From: Gemmatimonas phototrophica
GTDB taxonomy: Bacteria > Gemmatimonadota > Gemmatimonadetes > Gemmatimonadales > Gemmatimonadaceae
Assembly (NCBI GenBank): GCA_945869195.1
Contig: CAMBNV010000010.1
Coordinates: 1 to 49,465, forward strand
Length of the DNA stretch: 49,465 nt
Direction of reading: 5' to 3'
Shown here: positions 19,331-28,056 of the stretch, in pieces
Layout: each line of letters starts with the position of its first letter
How positions within the stretch are numbered: the stretch's first letter is position 1
Notes under the pieces: model-generated
Databases searched by the model: none
Told to the model about the DNA's origin: nothing
Seen by the model: only the letters and a program-made list of their open reading frames with translations
Made by a program: the position numbers and the translations under genes

Positions 19331-20468
19331 TTGAGTAGAGCACGAGTCCGGCGAGGCCGCCCACCAGCGTGCCGTTGAGTCGGATGTACTGAAGGTCGCG
19401 GCCGACGGCGAGCTCAATCCGATCGGCCGCGAGGTCGGGGTCCCACCCGGCCACCGTCTGCTCGATCAGCGCGCCGACCTCGTCCCCATGCTCCTCGACG
19501 AGGTCGGCCACCGTCTCCGTGAGGCGCGTCTCCAGCTGGAGGCGCGCCTCACGGTCGTTCAGGAGATGCGTCCCAAGCAGCTCGAGCACGGGGGCGATGG
19601 TCGGCGCTGTGCCGTCGCCGTCTGCGTCAGGGGCGCCCTCGGGCCGCTCGGCGGCCCGACGAAACCGGTCGAGTGCTTCACGCAGGGCGACCTCGAGCCG
19701 CGCGCGCGCCGGGTGCTCGGCGTCGGTCCTCACCTCCACCAGGAACCGCTCGAGCGCCGCCATCACGCGCTTGTGGATCGCCTCCTGCACCAGCGCTGGC
19801 GTCCAGCGCGGCATCGCCGTCCTGATCTGCTCCCGCAGAGTCGCCGCAATCGCCTCCTCACTGCTCTCGACCGCGCGCGCGACGAGCTTCACTCCCTCGT
19901 CCACCAGGCCACCCGACCAGCGCTCCGCGGGCAGCGCGTCCACGGTGCGCACCACGCCCTGCGTGAGTTGTTCAGCAATCTTGCGGCTGTTCACCGGGTC
20001 GGCGAGCCACTGGCCGATCCGCGCGGCGATTCCGAGCGACTTGAGTCGGTGAGCGATCAGATCGCGCGTGAGAAAGTGTGTCTGCACAAAGGTGCCGAGC
20101 ACGCGCGCGATGCGATCCTTCTGCCGCTTCACGATCGCGGTGTGCGGGATCGGCAATCCGAGCGGGTGCCGGAAGAGCGCCGTGACAGCGAACCAATCGG
20201 CGAGGCCACCAACGAGTGACGCCTCGGCGGTCGCGCGAATGAACCCCATCCACCACCAGCGCGACTCGAGTGCACGCGCGACAATGAAGACCACTCCGGC
20301 CACGACGAGAAGTCCGGTCGCGCGGCGACGGACGCGAGCGATATCGGCGCGGCGCGCGTCATCGGTCGGACGCGGACCGAGCGTCCCCGGTGCGTGCGCG
20401 GTGGTTGCCGGTCCCGCAGGCAGCGTCACAACGCCGCCGTCAGTACTCGAGCGCGCCGGCGGCGGCAA
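19314..20468 (-). CDS. DUF445 family membrane protein
   Basis: This 384-residue protein has a Pro/Ala-rich N-terminal tail, one hydrophobic segment (LLVVAGVVFIVARAL), the DUF445 signature GGLADWFAVTALFRHPLGLPIPHTAIV, long amphipathic helices, and a second membrane helix at the C-terminus (LVGGLAGLVLYSISLLF). The family is of unknown biochemical role and is envelope-associated in other bacteria. The TTG at 20468 overlaps dnaJ by 29 nt; a GTG at 20429 would start after the dnaJ stop and is an equally plausible start. It is the last gene of the dnaJ-side operon. Confidence 0.8.
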   Translation of the reverse strand: MPPPARSSTDGGVVTLPAGPATTAHAPGTLGPRPTDDARRADIARVRRRATGLLVVAGVVFIVARALESRWWWMGFIRATAEASLVGGLADWFAVTALFRHPLGLPIPHTAIVKRQKDRIARVLGTFVQTHFLTRDLIAHRLKSLGIAARIGQWLADPVNSRKIAEQLTQGVVRTVDALPAERWSGGLVDEGVKLVARAVESSEEAIAATLREQIRTAMPRWTPALVQEAIHKRVMAALERFLVEVRTDAEHPARARLEVALREALDRFRRAAERPEGAPDADGDGTAPTIAPVLELLGTHLLNDREARLQLETRLTETVADLVEEHGDEVGALIEQTVAGWDPDLAADRIELAVGRDLQYIRLNGTLVGGLAGLVLYSISLLF

Positions 20469-21558
20469 ACTGCTTCATCAGCCGCTCCTGCTCCGCCGTG
20501 AGCGTCTCCGGCACGATGACGAATATCTGGACGAGCAGATCCCCAGTCTTGCCGCCATGTGTGATACCCTGCCCACGCACACGAAAGCGCTTCCCGCTCG
20601 GCGTGCCTCGAGGAAGCGACAGGGTAACTCTGCGGTCGTCAATCGTGAGGACCGAAATCTTCGAGCCCAGCGTCGCCTGCGCGATGTTCACCGGTGCCTG
20701 TACGATCAGATCGAGCCCTTCGCGCTCGTACGCCGCGTCTGGCTTCACCTGGAAGGTGATGAGGATGTCCCCCGTGGCGCCGCCCCGCACACCGCGGCCG
20801 CCCTGACCCTTCAGGCGGATTTTTGATCCGCTCTCGGTCCCCTGCGGCACCGTGATCAATACCTTCTTATGCGAGCGCGATGCACCGGCTCCGTTGCACG
20901 ACGCGCACTTCTCGCTCGGAACCGATCCCTTGCCAAGGCACTGTGGGCATGGGCGCGTCACGGCAAAACCGCCCTGCCCGAAGGAGATCGTACCGCGACC
21001 ATCGCACTCGGCGCACGACTGGATCCGCGCTCCCGTCGCGGCACCGTTTCCGCCACAGGTACCGCACGCTTCATTCACCTCAAGTTCAATCGGTACCTTG
21101 CCGCCGATCGCGGCGATCTTGAACGGCACCTCGAGCGTCGTTTCGACGCTCTGCCCTTTCTCCGGACCGCCCGGCCTCGCGCGGCTCCCGCCGAACATCG
21201 AACTGAAGATGTCGCCAAGACCTCCGAAGCCGCCCGCGTCGAAGTCATCGGCGCGTGCACCCCGCGGGCTCCCGCCCATGTGCGAGGCCGCGCCCGAGCG
21301 CGAGCTGCCGCGCGGACGCGGCGCGGACGGGTCGAAGGCGCCGAGACGACGCATCTCGTCGTACTGCTTCCGTTTCGCGGCATCGCCGAGGACGGTGTAC
21401 GCCTCCGAGATCTCCTTAAAGCGCTCCGCAGCCTTCGCCTCTCCCCGATTGGTGTCGGGGTGATACTGCTTCGCGAGACGGCGGTACTGCTTCTTGATCT
21501 CTTCGGCGGTGGCAGACGCGTTGACGCCGATGACTGCGTAGAAATCCTTCTGAGCCAT
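20440..21558 (-). CDS. dnaJ: Chaperone protein DnaJ
   Basis: This co-chaperone stimulates DnaK ATPase and delivers unfolded clients. The 372-residue protein has an N-terminal J domain (residues 1-70, with HPD in KQYHPDTN), a G/S/R-rich linker containing GGLGDIFSSMFGG, and four CxxCxGxG zinc repeats (CGTCGGNG, CAECDGRG, CPQCLGKG, CASCNGAG). It ends with the two C-terminal substrate-binding beta domains, including LPRGTPSGKRFRVRGQG. It is downstream of grpE with an 19-nt gap. dnaK is not in this window. Confidence 0.95.
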   Translation of the reverse strand: MAQKDFYAVIGVNASATAEEIKKQYRRLAKQYHPDTNRGEAKAAERFKEISEAYTVLGDAAKRKQYDEMRRLGAFDPSAPRPRGSSRSGAASHMGGSPRGARADDFDAGGFGGLGDIFSSMFGGSRARPGGPEKGQSVETTLEVPFKIAAIGGKVPIELEVNEACGTCGGNGAATGARIQSCAECDGRGTISFGQGGFAVTRPCPQCLGKGSVPSEKCASCNGAGASRSHKKVLITVPQGTESGSKIRLKGQGGRGVRGGATGDILITFQVKPDAAYEREGLDLIVQAPVNIAQATLGSKISVLTIDDRRVTLSLPRGTPSGKRFRVRGQGITHGGKTGDLLVQIFVIVPETLTAEQERLMKQFAAAGALEY

Positions 21559-21577
21559 GGAGGTCAGCGAGGCGCGC

Positions 21578-22201
21578 TCACCCGTTCCACTGCGTCACGA
21601 CGACGCGGGCGGGACGGAGGAGCGTGCCGTTGTGAACGTAGCCCACCTGGTAGACCATCGCGACGAGGTGATCCTCCTCGGCTGTGGCCGCGGGCGTGGT
21701 CGTGATCGCCTCGTGCAACGCGGGATCAAATGGCTGCCCCATGGGATCGATTACCTCGAGCCCATGACTCGCGAGCGATTTGAGCAACTTCTTCTCCACC
21801 ATCGCGACGCCCTCGACAAGCGTGGTGGAATCGGTGCTCGTCGGATCGACGTGCGCGAAGCGTGCGACGTCATCGATCGTCTCGAGTAGTCCGCGCAGCA
21901 AGTGCTGCATTCCCCGCAGTTCGGCCTCCTGGCGCTCGCGCACGGTGCGGCGGCGAAAGTTCTCAAACTCAGCGTAGAGTCGCAGATACTTGTCCTTCTG
22001 CTCCGTCACCTCACGCTCGAGCGCGCCGGTCACGAGTGCGATCCCCTCGCTGGCCGACGCGTGCTCGTCCGCCGCATCCGACGAGTCTGCCGACGAGGCA
22101 TCGAAGCGGGCCTGGGCCTCGGCCGCGGTGGCCGGGTCGATTGCCTCATGGTCAGACGCGGAGCCCTTGGTGGGGTCCTGAGTCACTTTTTGTTCGCTCA
22201 T
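21578..22201 (-). CDS. grpE: Nucleotide exchange factor GrpE
   Basis: GrpE releases ADP from DnaK. The 207-residue protein has a disordered acidic N-terminus (1-60), a long coiled-coil with the core DKYLRLYAEFENFRRRT, and the C-terminal beta domain with the family signature DPTSTD...LHEAITTTPA...VGYVHNGTLLRPARVVV. It precedes dnaJ on the same strand. I see no CIRCE-like operator (TTAGCACTC-N9-GAGTGCTAA) in the 136 bp upstream, so HrcA control is not supported here. Confidence 0.95.
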   Translation of the reverse strand: MSEQKVTQDPTKGSASDHEAIDPATAAEAQARFDASSADSSDAADEHASASEGIALVTGALEREVTEQKDKYLRLYAEFENFRRRTVRERQEAELRGMQHLLRGLLETIDDVARFAHVDPTSTDSTTLVEGVAMVEKKLLKSLASHGLEVIDPMGQPFDPALHEAITTTPAATAEEDHLVAMVYQVGYVHNGTLLRPARVVVTQWNG

Positions 22202-22337
22202 GGAGGGAAAGTTCGCCGTCTGCGTGCTTGCGGTGCAACCGCTCTGCCAACCGACTGGACCGGGACGGCCGACCCGCGGCGGGCCTAGCTCCGCTACGGC
22301 GCCCAGGTACCGGGCGTTTCGGGCGTGCCGGCAGCGG

Positions 22338-23585
22338 CTAGTCGCCGAGCGCTTTCCGAACCAGACTCAACGCCGCTTGCGTCGCGCGTTGCCGGATCTC
22401 GTGTCGGTCGCCGACCCCCGATGTCCGGAGCGAGCACACCTCGCCGCGCACATCGACGCCAACGCAAAACGTTCCCACGGGCTTCTCCGTCGTACCGCCG
22501 CCAGGTCCCGCCACCCCGGTGATGCTAACGCCCACATCCACGCCCATGCGCGTACGCACGCCGCTCGCCATCGCGCGCGCGGTCGCCTCGCTCACCGCGC
22601 CATGTGCGGCGATCGTCGACTCGGGCACGCCCAAGTCGCGGACTTTGACTGCATCGTCGTACGCGATCACGCCGCCGTGCACCACATCGCTGGAGCCGGG
22701 CACCGCCGTGAGCCGCATGCCGAGCATCCCGCCGGTGCAGCTCTCCGCGACCGCGATGTGCATCGACCGCGCACGCAACGCCTCGAGCACGAGGACGCTC
22801 AGGTCAGCCTCGTCCACGCCGTAGACCCAGCGTGCGACCCTGTCGCGCACGGCTGCCGCGGCAGCCGCGAGCAGCGCCGATGCGACCTCTGGGGGGACGT
22901 CGCGCACGGTGAGCCGCAGGTCGACACCCGCCCAGCCTGGGAGATACGCGAGCGACACGCCGTCCAGAGCCTTGGCGAGCGGGCCGAGCGCATCTGCCAC
23001 GGCCGACTCGGCGATACCCGTGGTGCGCAATGTGAGCGAACGCACCACGGTGCCGGTCGCACCCCGCGCACGGATGCGCGGCAGCAGTGTGTCGCCGGTC
23101 ATCCCCCGAAACTCACGCGGCACCCCTGGCAGCATCGCGACCCACCGCCCGCCCGCATCCTCAAGCCAGATGCCCGGCGCGGAGCCATGCGCGTTCATGA
23201 GGATGGTCGCGCCTTCAGGGATCATCGCCTGCGCGCGATTCGCCGCCGGGAGTTCGCCTGGCCAGCCGCGGGCTTTCCAGCGCGCGTGCATCGCCGCGAC
23301 GATCGACTCGTCGAGGCACATGCCACGCCCAAAGAGCGCCGCGATGGACGGTTTGGTGAGGTCATCGGCCGTGGGGCCTAGTCCGCCGCTCGTGATCACG
23401 GCGCCGGTGCGATCGAGGGCCTCGCGCACCGCGGCCGCTATGTCGTCGGCGCTGTCCCCGATCGTCGCGCGGCGCACCACACGAATGCCAAGCGCCGCTG
23501 CCTCGCGAGCGAAGAAGGCGGCATTCGTATCGATGGTGTAGCCGAGCAGCAGCTCGTCGCCGATGGAGACGAGTTCGACGTTCAC
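22338..23585 (-). CDS. cinA: CinA family nicotinamide-nucleotide amidase/competence-damage protein
   Basis: The 415-residue protein has the N-terminal MoCF/COG1058 domain (VELVSIGDELLLGYTIDTN, then SGGLGPTADD) and the C-terminal CinA amidase domain (AVAESCTGGMLGMRLT...GGVIAYDD...SITGVAGPGGG), so it is the full two-domain type. It deamidates NMN in pyridine nucleotide salvage and may hydrolyse ADP-ribose. The open frame extends further 5', but the GTG at 23585 starts exactly at the family N-terminus and lies 5 nt after the pgsA stop, so I chose it. Confidence 0.93.
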   Translation of the reverse strand: MNVELVSIGDELLLGYTIDTNAAFFAREAAALGIRVVRRATIGDSADDIAAAVREALDRTGAVITSGGLGPTADDLTKPSIAALFGRGMCLDESIVAAMHARWKARGWPGELPAANRAQAMIPEGATILMNAHGSAPGIWLEDAGGRWVAMLPGVPREFRGMTGDTLLPRIRARGATGTVVRSLTLRTTGIAESAVADALGPLAKALDGVSLAYLPGWAGVDLRLTVRDVPPEVASALLAAAAAAVRDRVARWVYGVDEADLSVLVLEALRARSMHIAVAESCTGGMLGMRLTAVPGSSDVVHGGVIAYDDAVKVRDLGVPESTIAAHGAVSEATARAMASGVRTRMGVDVGVSITGVAGPGGGTTEKPVGTFCVGVDVRGEVCSLRTSGVGDRHEIRQRATQAALSLVRKALGD

Positions 23586-23590
23586 GCGCC

Positions 23591-24277
23591 TCAGGCCTGC
23601 TTGGGAGTCGTGAAGACGCTCTGATACTTTCGCAGGTATTCCCCCAGCGAGATGAGCGTGAGCAGGAAGGCAACGGCGAGCGTGATCGCACCGATACCAC
23701 CAAGCAGTCGGGCCCAGAACATCGCGATCGGACCCTGCCACTCCTGCTCCAGGTACAGGAGCCGGAGCGTAAACCAGCAATAGGACGCACCCACCCAGGT
23801 GTACTGGAAGCCCGCCTTCCACTTGCCGAGACGTTGCGCGGCGATGACGACGCCGCGCGCCTGGGCGAAGCTACGGAACCAGGTCATGAACGCCTCGCGC
23901 CCGACGATCAGGACGAGCACCCACCACGGGAACCAGACGGCCTCGATCCCCCAGGTGATGAATGGGTACGCGGAGCGCTCTTGGATCATGGGCAGCCACT
24001 GGAGCAGTGCGTCCTGCGGATGCGCCTGCAGCAGAAACATCGGCACAAAGGTCCCGAGGAGCAGGAGCTTGTCGGCGAGCGGATCGAGAATCTTTCCGAG
24101 GTCGGTAATCAGGCCGCGGTCGCGTGCGATTTTTCCATCCCAATGATCGGAGATCGCCGTCACGAGATAGAGCACGAACGCGAAGAGTCTTACTGGTAGC
24201 GACGGGACGAACGGCAATATCGCTAGGAGCGGTGAGGCCACAATGCGCGCGGCCGAGATCGTGTTCGGAACGTTCAC
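23591..24277 (-). CDS. pgsA: CDP-diacylglycerol-glycerol-3-phosphate 3-phosphatidyltransferase
   Basis: This inner-membrane enzyme makes phosphatidylglycerol phosphate. The 228-residue protein begins with NVPNTISAARI and carries the CDP-alcohol phosphotransferase signature D-x2-DG-x2-AR-x8-G-x3-D-x3-D (DHWDGKIARDRGLITDLGKI followed by LDPLADK, about residues 43-69). It has five to six membrane helices and is somewhat long because of an extra middle segment (about 110-190). A GTG start is used. It lies between mglA and cinA in one minus-strand run. Confidence 0.92.
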   Translation of the reverse strand: MNVPNTISAARIVASPLLAILPFVPSLPVRLFAFVLYLVTAISDHWDGKIARDRGLITDLGKILDPLADKLLLLGTFVPMFLLQAHPQDALLQWLPMIQERSAYPFITWGIEAVWFPWWVLVLIVGREAFMTWFRSFAQARGVVIAAQRLGKWKAGFQYTWVGASYCWFTLRLLYLEQEWQGPIAMFWARLLGGIGAITLAVAFLLTLISLGEYLRKYQSVFTTPKQA

Positions 24278-24308
24278 GCGAGCGTCCGCGGCCGAGCAGC
24301 ATGCGCGC

Positions 24309-24986
24309 TCACGCCAGCGACTTGAGCACGAGTTTGCTCACCGCTTGAAGTGTTTCGAACACCCCCTCGCCGGTGACGGCGACGGCTTCAAAGTACGTCG
24401 CGTGCTCGACCCACTCGCCCGTCTCCAGTGGCGCGACGAGGTTCTCGCCCGGATGAAACGGGTCGGGCGTGATCTTCATGCGGGCGGCATCGGTGACCTT
24501 CCAGCCGGGATTCAGCGACTGCTGTAACTCCACGAGCGGCGCGGCGGTGGGAAGATCGCGTTTGTTGTACTGGATGACGAACGGCATCTTCGTGAGGTCG
24601 CCACCGTACTCTGCCATGTTGTCGCGCAGGTTCTGCAATGCTTCGAGGTTCGCGTCCATGCGCTCCACCTGAGAGTCGGCGACGAACACGATCCCGTCGA
24701 CCCCCTTGAGGATCATCTTGCGCGACGCGTTGTAGTACACCTGCCCGGGGACCGTGTAGAGATGAAATCGCGTCTTGAAGCCGCGGATCTCCCCTAGGTC
24801 AAGCGGGAGGAAGTCGAAGAAAACGGTGCGCTCCGCTTCCGTCGCGAGGGAGATGAGCTTGCCCCGCGTATCCGGCTTCACCTTGCCATGGATATGCTCG
24901 ACGTTCGTTGTCTTGCCGCCGAGACCGGGACCGTAATACACGACCTTACAGTTGATCTCGTGCGAGGCATAGTTGATCATGGACAT
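24309..24986 (-). CDS. mglA: MglA-like small Ras-type GTPase
   Basis: This is a bacterial polarity/motility GTPase of the MglA family. In its 225 residues the P-loop is GPGLGGKTT (19-27), a [18 protein letters not shown] segment spans switch 2/Walker B (65-82), and the base-recognition motif is NKRD (141-144). Most MglA proteins are about 195 residues; here an additional segment of about 38 residues (161-198) sits before the conserved [15 protein letters not shown] end. MglA normally pairs with the roadblock GAP MglB; only a short unidentified frame, not an intact mglB, lies immediately upstream. Confidence 0.93.
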   Translation of the reverse strand: MSMINYASHEINCKVVYYGPGLGGKTTNVEHIHGKVKPDTRGKLISLATEAERTVFFDFLPLDLGEIRGFKTRFHLYTVPGQVYYNASRKMILKGVDGIVFVADSQVERMDANLEALQNLRDNMAEYGGDLTKMPFVIQYNKRDLPTAAPLVELQQSLNPGWKVTDAARMKITPDPFHPGENLVAPLETGEWVEHATYFEAVAVTGEGVFETLQAVSKLVLKSLA

Positions 24987-24998
24987 GCGCGTTTTTCC

Positions 24999-25169
24999 TT
25001 AGCCGAATAGCTGGCCGATCTCGTCATCAGGATCAGCAAGGAGGCCGGGCTGCGCTGCCGACTTGCCGCGCGTGAATACGTCATGAATGCGCTTGGTGAC
25101 GAGGATGACCGATGTGCCGAACCTGCCGCCATGCTTCTGAAATGAGCCGCCGAGAACTACGACCAACAA
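24999..25169 (-). CDS. Small unidentified frame between recR and mglA
   Basis: From a TTG at 25169 (no ATG is available) this frame would give 56 residues: a short hydrophobic start (LVVVLGG), then TSVILVTKRIHDVF and an acidic end DPDDEIGQLFG that stops 12 nt before mglA. Position and the hydrophobic-strand/helix pattern loosely recall the C-terminal half of an MglB/roadblock protein, but the similarity is too weak to assert. It may be a remnant, a short real gene, or noncoding. The gap between recR and mglA (193 bp) is too small for a full mglB. Confidence 0.3.
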   Translation of the reverse strand: MLVVVLGGSFQKHGGRFGTSVILVTKRIHDVFTRGKSAAQPGLLADPDDEIGQLFG

Positions 25170-25179
25170 AAGTACCCAC

Positions 25180-25767
25180 TCACATCGCCCGCCGCGCTGA
25201 GAGCGCCTGGACAATCGTCACGCCATCGGCGTACTCGAGATCCCCACCCACCGGCAGACCCCGCGCGAGACGACTCACCGTCACCCCGGTGGGGCGTAAC
25301 TGTTCCTGAAGATACAGCGCCGTCGCCTCACCTTCGAGCTTGGGATTGGTCGCGACAATCACCTCCCGGATCGCCCCGGACGTGACGCGCGCCACCAGCT
25401 GGTCCACCGTGAGGTCGCTGGGCCCCACCCCATCCAACGGCGCGAGCCGGCCCCCGAGGACATGGTACAGGCCGCGAAACTCCCCGGTGCGCTCGATCGA
25501 GGGAATGTCAGAGGCCTCCTCCACCACGCAGACCATACTCCGATCCCGCCGCGGATCGGTGCAGAGGGTGCACCGGTCCGACTCGGTCAGGTTGAAGCAC
25601 TCGGTACACGGCCGGACCTTGTCGGCCAGTGTCACCAGCGCCAGCGCCAGCCGATGGCTCTGCTCGGCGGGCTGTCGGAGGAGGTGATACGTCAGCCGGA
25701 GCGCCGACTTCCGACCGATGGTCGGGAGCCGAGCGAGCTCCGTCACGAGATCGTCAATTGCCGACAT
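25180..25767 (-). CDS. recR: Recombination mediator RecR
   Basis: RecR works with RecFO to load RecA at gaps. The 195-residue protein has the helix-hairpin-helix start (LPTIGRKSALRLTYHLL), the four-Cys zinc finger CTEC...CTLC (about 54-69), a Toprim domain (VCVVEEASDI; ...YHVLGGRLAPLDGVGP) and the C-terminal Walker-like end EYADGVTIVQAL. Its ATG directly abuts the TAA of the upstream ybaB (TAAATG), a classic dnaX-ybaB-recR operon arrangement. Confidence 0.95.
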   Translation of the reverse strand: MSAIDDLVTELARLPTIGRKSALRLTYHLLRQPAEQSHRLALALVTLADKVRPCTECFNLTESDRCTLCTDPRRDRSMVCVVEEASDIPSIERTGEFRGLYHVLGGRLAPLDGVGPSDLTVDQLVARVTSGAIREVIVATNPKLEGEATALYLQEQLRPTGVTVSRLARGLPVGGDLEYADGVTIVQALSARRAM

Positions 25768-26094
25768 TTAGAACGGCAGGTTGAACGGAAGTCCAGCAAG
25801 GCCCAGCCCACCGGCCATTTTCTTCATCTCGACCTCACCCGCTTCCTTGGCCTTCTTCTGGACTTCTTGGATCGCCACCGTAATGAGGTCCTCGAGCAGC
25901 TCGATGTCCGCCGGATTCACAACGGACGAGTCGATTGACACGCAGCGGACGGTGCCCTTTCCGTCGGCCTCGACCTTGACGAGCCCACCGCCGGCCGAGC
26001 CCGTCACGGTCAGGCGGCCCAGTTCATCCTGGACTTCCTGCAGTTTCCCAGTCATCTGCTGAGCCTGCTGCATCATCTTCATGAAATCGGTCAT
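25768..26094 (-). CDS. ybaB: YbaB/EbfC family nucleoid-associated protein
   Basis: This small dimeric DNA-binding protein has 108 residues. The ATG at 26094 begins with the family N-terminus MTDFMKMMQQAQQM, then KLQEVQDELGRLTVTGSAGGG and the beta-hairpin VEADGKGTVRCVSID; the C-terminus is LPF-rich. The frame is open upstream to 26166, but that extension is outside the family. It lies between dnaX and recR as in most bacteria, touching recR without a gap. Confidence 0.93.
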   Translation of the reverse strand: MTDFMKMMQQAQQMTGKLQEVQDELGRLTVTGSAGGGLVKVEADGKGTVRCVSIDSSVVNPADIELLEDLITVAIQEVQKKAKEAGEVEMKKMAGGLGLAGLPFNLPF

Positions 26095-26168
26095 CGCATC
26101 ACAGGGGCGTAGTGTCGCAGGACGAGCAGGTGAGGCGTTCAAATCAGGCTGGACAAGCTGAGTCACGA

Positions 26169-27959
26169 CTAGTCGAGCAACTCCAGGTCGAGTGCGTCGA
26201 CCGCCGCGTCGAGCAGGGGCGACTGCTTCCGCAGGGTGGCCATGCGATCAGCCTTGACGGCCGTTTCGTTGAGCCGACGCGGGGCACGATCGCCCTCGGG
26301 GATGACGGTCCGCACAATCACCTTGTGCACACCGTCGAACCGCCGGCGCAGGGCGCCAATGATCAGAGCCTCGCCTCCGGCGATGATCTCCGCGTGCGAC
26401 TCCGACTCGACGGTGAGAGTCACGCTCCCGGCGGCGGTGACGGCCGTAGGTGTCGCATGTGCCAGCGTGCTCGACAATAAGAGCGCGCGATGGTCTGCGT
26501 TGACGCTGTCGATGATCGCGTCCCAGTGCTCGGCCACCCGATTGATGTCCAGTGGCACGAGCGCCTGCTTCGCCGCGGGCCGATCGGCGACTGCTGGTAC
26601 CGCGGGTGCGTCCCCGACACTCGAGGGCGGTGCCATCCGGCGCGACGGTGGCGTCGGAGAAGACGCGACGGGCGACGCCGAAATACTCACCCGAGCAGGA
26701 GCCGGGGGAGCCGGCGATGCAAAGAGCGCTCGAGCGCTTGCCCGCATCGGTGCCCCTGCAGTCGCTCCACTGCTCGAGCGCCCTGCGCTGGACGACGAGC
26801 CAGCAGCACCCGCACCGCGCGTGTCGTCGGGCAGGCCCCGCAGCACCGACTCGAGATCGACCGTGCGGTCCAACAACGCAAAGCGCACGAGCAGCATTTC
26901 GAACAGCATCTGCTGTTGCGCGCTTCGCCGGAGATGTGGTTCGACCTCTGATACGAGATTGAGCATTCGCAGCAGATCGCCCGCCGAGAAGACCTTCGTC
27001 CGCCTGGGAAGCTCGTCCTTTAATCGGTCTGAGAGGTCCGGCATCGTGCCGCCAAGGACGATCGCGAGCTGCGCCCGGAGCAAACTCGCGAAATCGCCGA
27101 GAAGGATTGCAAAGTCGACGCCCATATCCGCGAGACGTCCAACCGCGGCGAAGACGTCCCCGGCACGCCGCTCAGCGATGATGTCGAGTAGTGCGAGGTG
27201 CTCATCCTCGTGTACGAGTCCGAGCGCCTCACGGACGCGCTCGGCCGTAATCATGCCGCCACCGAGGGAAAGGACCTGGTCGGTCAGCGACAGCGCATCG
27301 CGCATCGACCCATCGGCGGCGCGCGCGAGCATCCCGAGTGCGTCGGGCTGGGCCTCGATTCCCTCAGTCGCGAGTACGGCGATCAGGCGCGTCCGCACGT
27401 CGGCGGGCCCGATGCGCTTGAGGTCAAAGCGCTGAAGGCGCGACAGCACCGGCGCGGCGGCCTGCTGGATTTTATTGGGCTCGGTTGTCGCGAAGACGAA
27501 GATCACGCGGGGGGGCGGCTCTTCGAGGATCTTCAGGAGCGTGTTCCACGCCTCACGCGTGAGCATATGTGCTTCGTCGACGATGTAGATCTTGTAGGTA
27601 TCGTTGCCCGAGGGGGCGTACATGGCGCGCTCGCGGAGTTCCCGGGCGTCGTCGACCCCCCGATTGGACGCGGCGTCGATTTCCACGACATCAAGCGACG
27701 TGCTGCCACTCCAGATGCGCGTGCAGGAGGGACACTCACCGCATGGCTCGTGGTCCGGGCGCTTGCGCTCGCAGTTGAGCGCCATCGCGAGCACGCGTGC
27801 GAGGGTCGTCTTGCCCGTGCCGCGTGGTCCGCAAAAAAGATAGGCGTGGCCGAGACGATCGCCGGCAATCGCGTTGCGCAGGGTATTCGCGACATGCGAC
27901 TGGACGGCGACGTCGGCGAAGCGGCGCGGGCGGTACTTGCGAGCGAGCGCGAGAGACAT
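26169..27959 (-). CDS. dnaX: DNA polymerase III subunits gamma/tau
   Basis: This is the clamp-loader ATPase of the replisome. The 596-residue protein shows Walker A FCGPRGTGKTTLAR (about 43-56), a four-Cys zinc module (CERKRPDHEPCGECPSC), Walker B YIVDEAHML, and the SRC-like arginine-finger region VLSRLQRFDLKR. After residue 375 comes a Ser/Ala/Pro-rich linker and a tau-like C-terminal domain with TLTVESESHAEII. No slippery A/T heptamer for programmed frameshifting was evident. The -10-like TAATTT six bases before the ATG suggests a leaderless mRNA. Confidence 0.95.
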   Translation of the reverse strand: MSLALARKYRPRRFADVAVQSHVANTLRNAIAGDRLGHAYLFCGPRGTGKTTLARVLAMALNCERKRPDHEPCGECPSCTRIWSGSTSLDVVEIDAASNRGVDDARELRERAMYAPSGNDTYKIYIVDEAHMLTREAWNTLLKILEEPPPRVIFVFATTEPNKIQQAAAPVLSRLQRFDLKRIGPADVRTRLIAVLATEGIEAQPDALGMLARAADGSMRDALSLTDQVLSLGGGMITAERVREALGLVHEDEHLALLDIIAERRAGDVFAAVGRLADMGVDFAILLGDFASLLRAQLAIVLGGTMPDLSDRLKDELPRRTKVFSAGDLLRMLNLVSEVEPHLRRSAQQQMLFEMLLVRFALLDRTVDLESVLRGLPDDTRGAGAAGSSSSAGRSSSGATAGAPMRASARALFASPAPPAPARVSISASPVASSPTPPSRRMAPPSSVGDAPAVPAVADRPAAKQALVPLDINRVAEHWDAIIDSVNADHRALLLSSTLAHATPTAVTAAGSVTLTVESESHAEIIAGGEALIIGALRRRFDGVHKVIVRTVIPEGDRAPRRLNETAVKADRMATLRKQSPLLDAAVDALDLELLD

Positions 27960-27971
27960 GGGCGAAAATTA
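27960..27971 (-). promoter_or_regulatory. Candidate -10 element of dnaX, six bases before the ATG
   Basis: On the minus strand TAATTT (27971-27966) is followed by TCGCCC and the dnaX ATG. There is no Shine-Dalgarno sequence between. The arrangement matches that seen before mntH (TAAATA TCGCCA ATG). Confidence 0.35.
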
Positions 27972-28012
27972 GCCTCGGCAACGGGTCGGCGTGAGCCTTA
28001 ACGGTCGAACAA

Positions 28013-28053
28013 CTAAAACGCGCGGGGAGCCCGTAGTGGAGGCTCACCCGCGC
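28013..28053 (-). terminator. Intrinsic terminator of the SRP RNA gene
   Basis: On the minus strand a stem of 7+5 bp (GCGCGGG, a bulged T, GAGCC pairing with GGCTC, CCCGCGC) with a 9-nt loop is followed by GTTTTAG. It starts 4 nt after the closing helix of the SRP RNA and ends before the dnaX promoter region, separating the two units. Confidence 0.75.
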
Positions 28054-28056
28054 GAG

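Noticed and set aside
22202-22337. CIRCE element upstream of grpE
   Set aside because: No TTAGCACTC or its complement in the gap.
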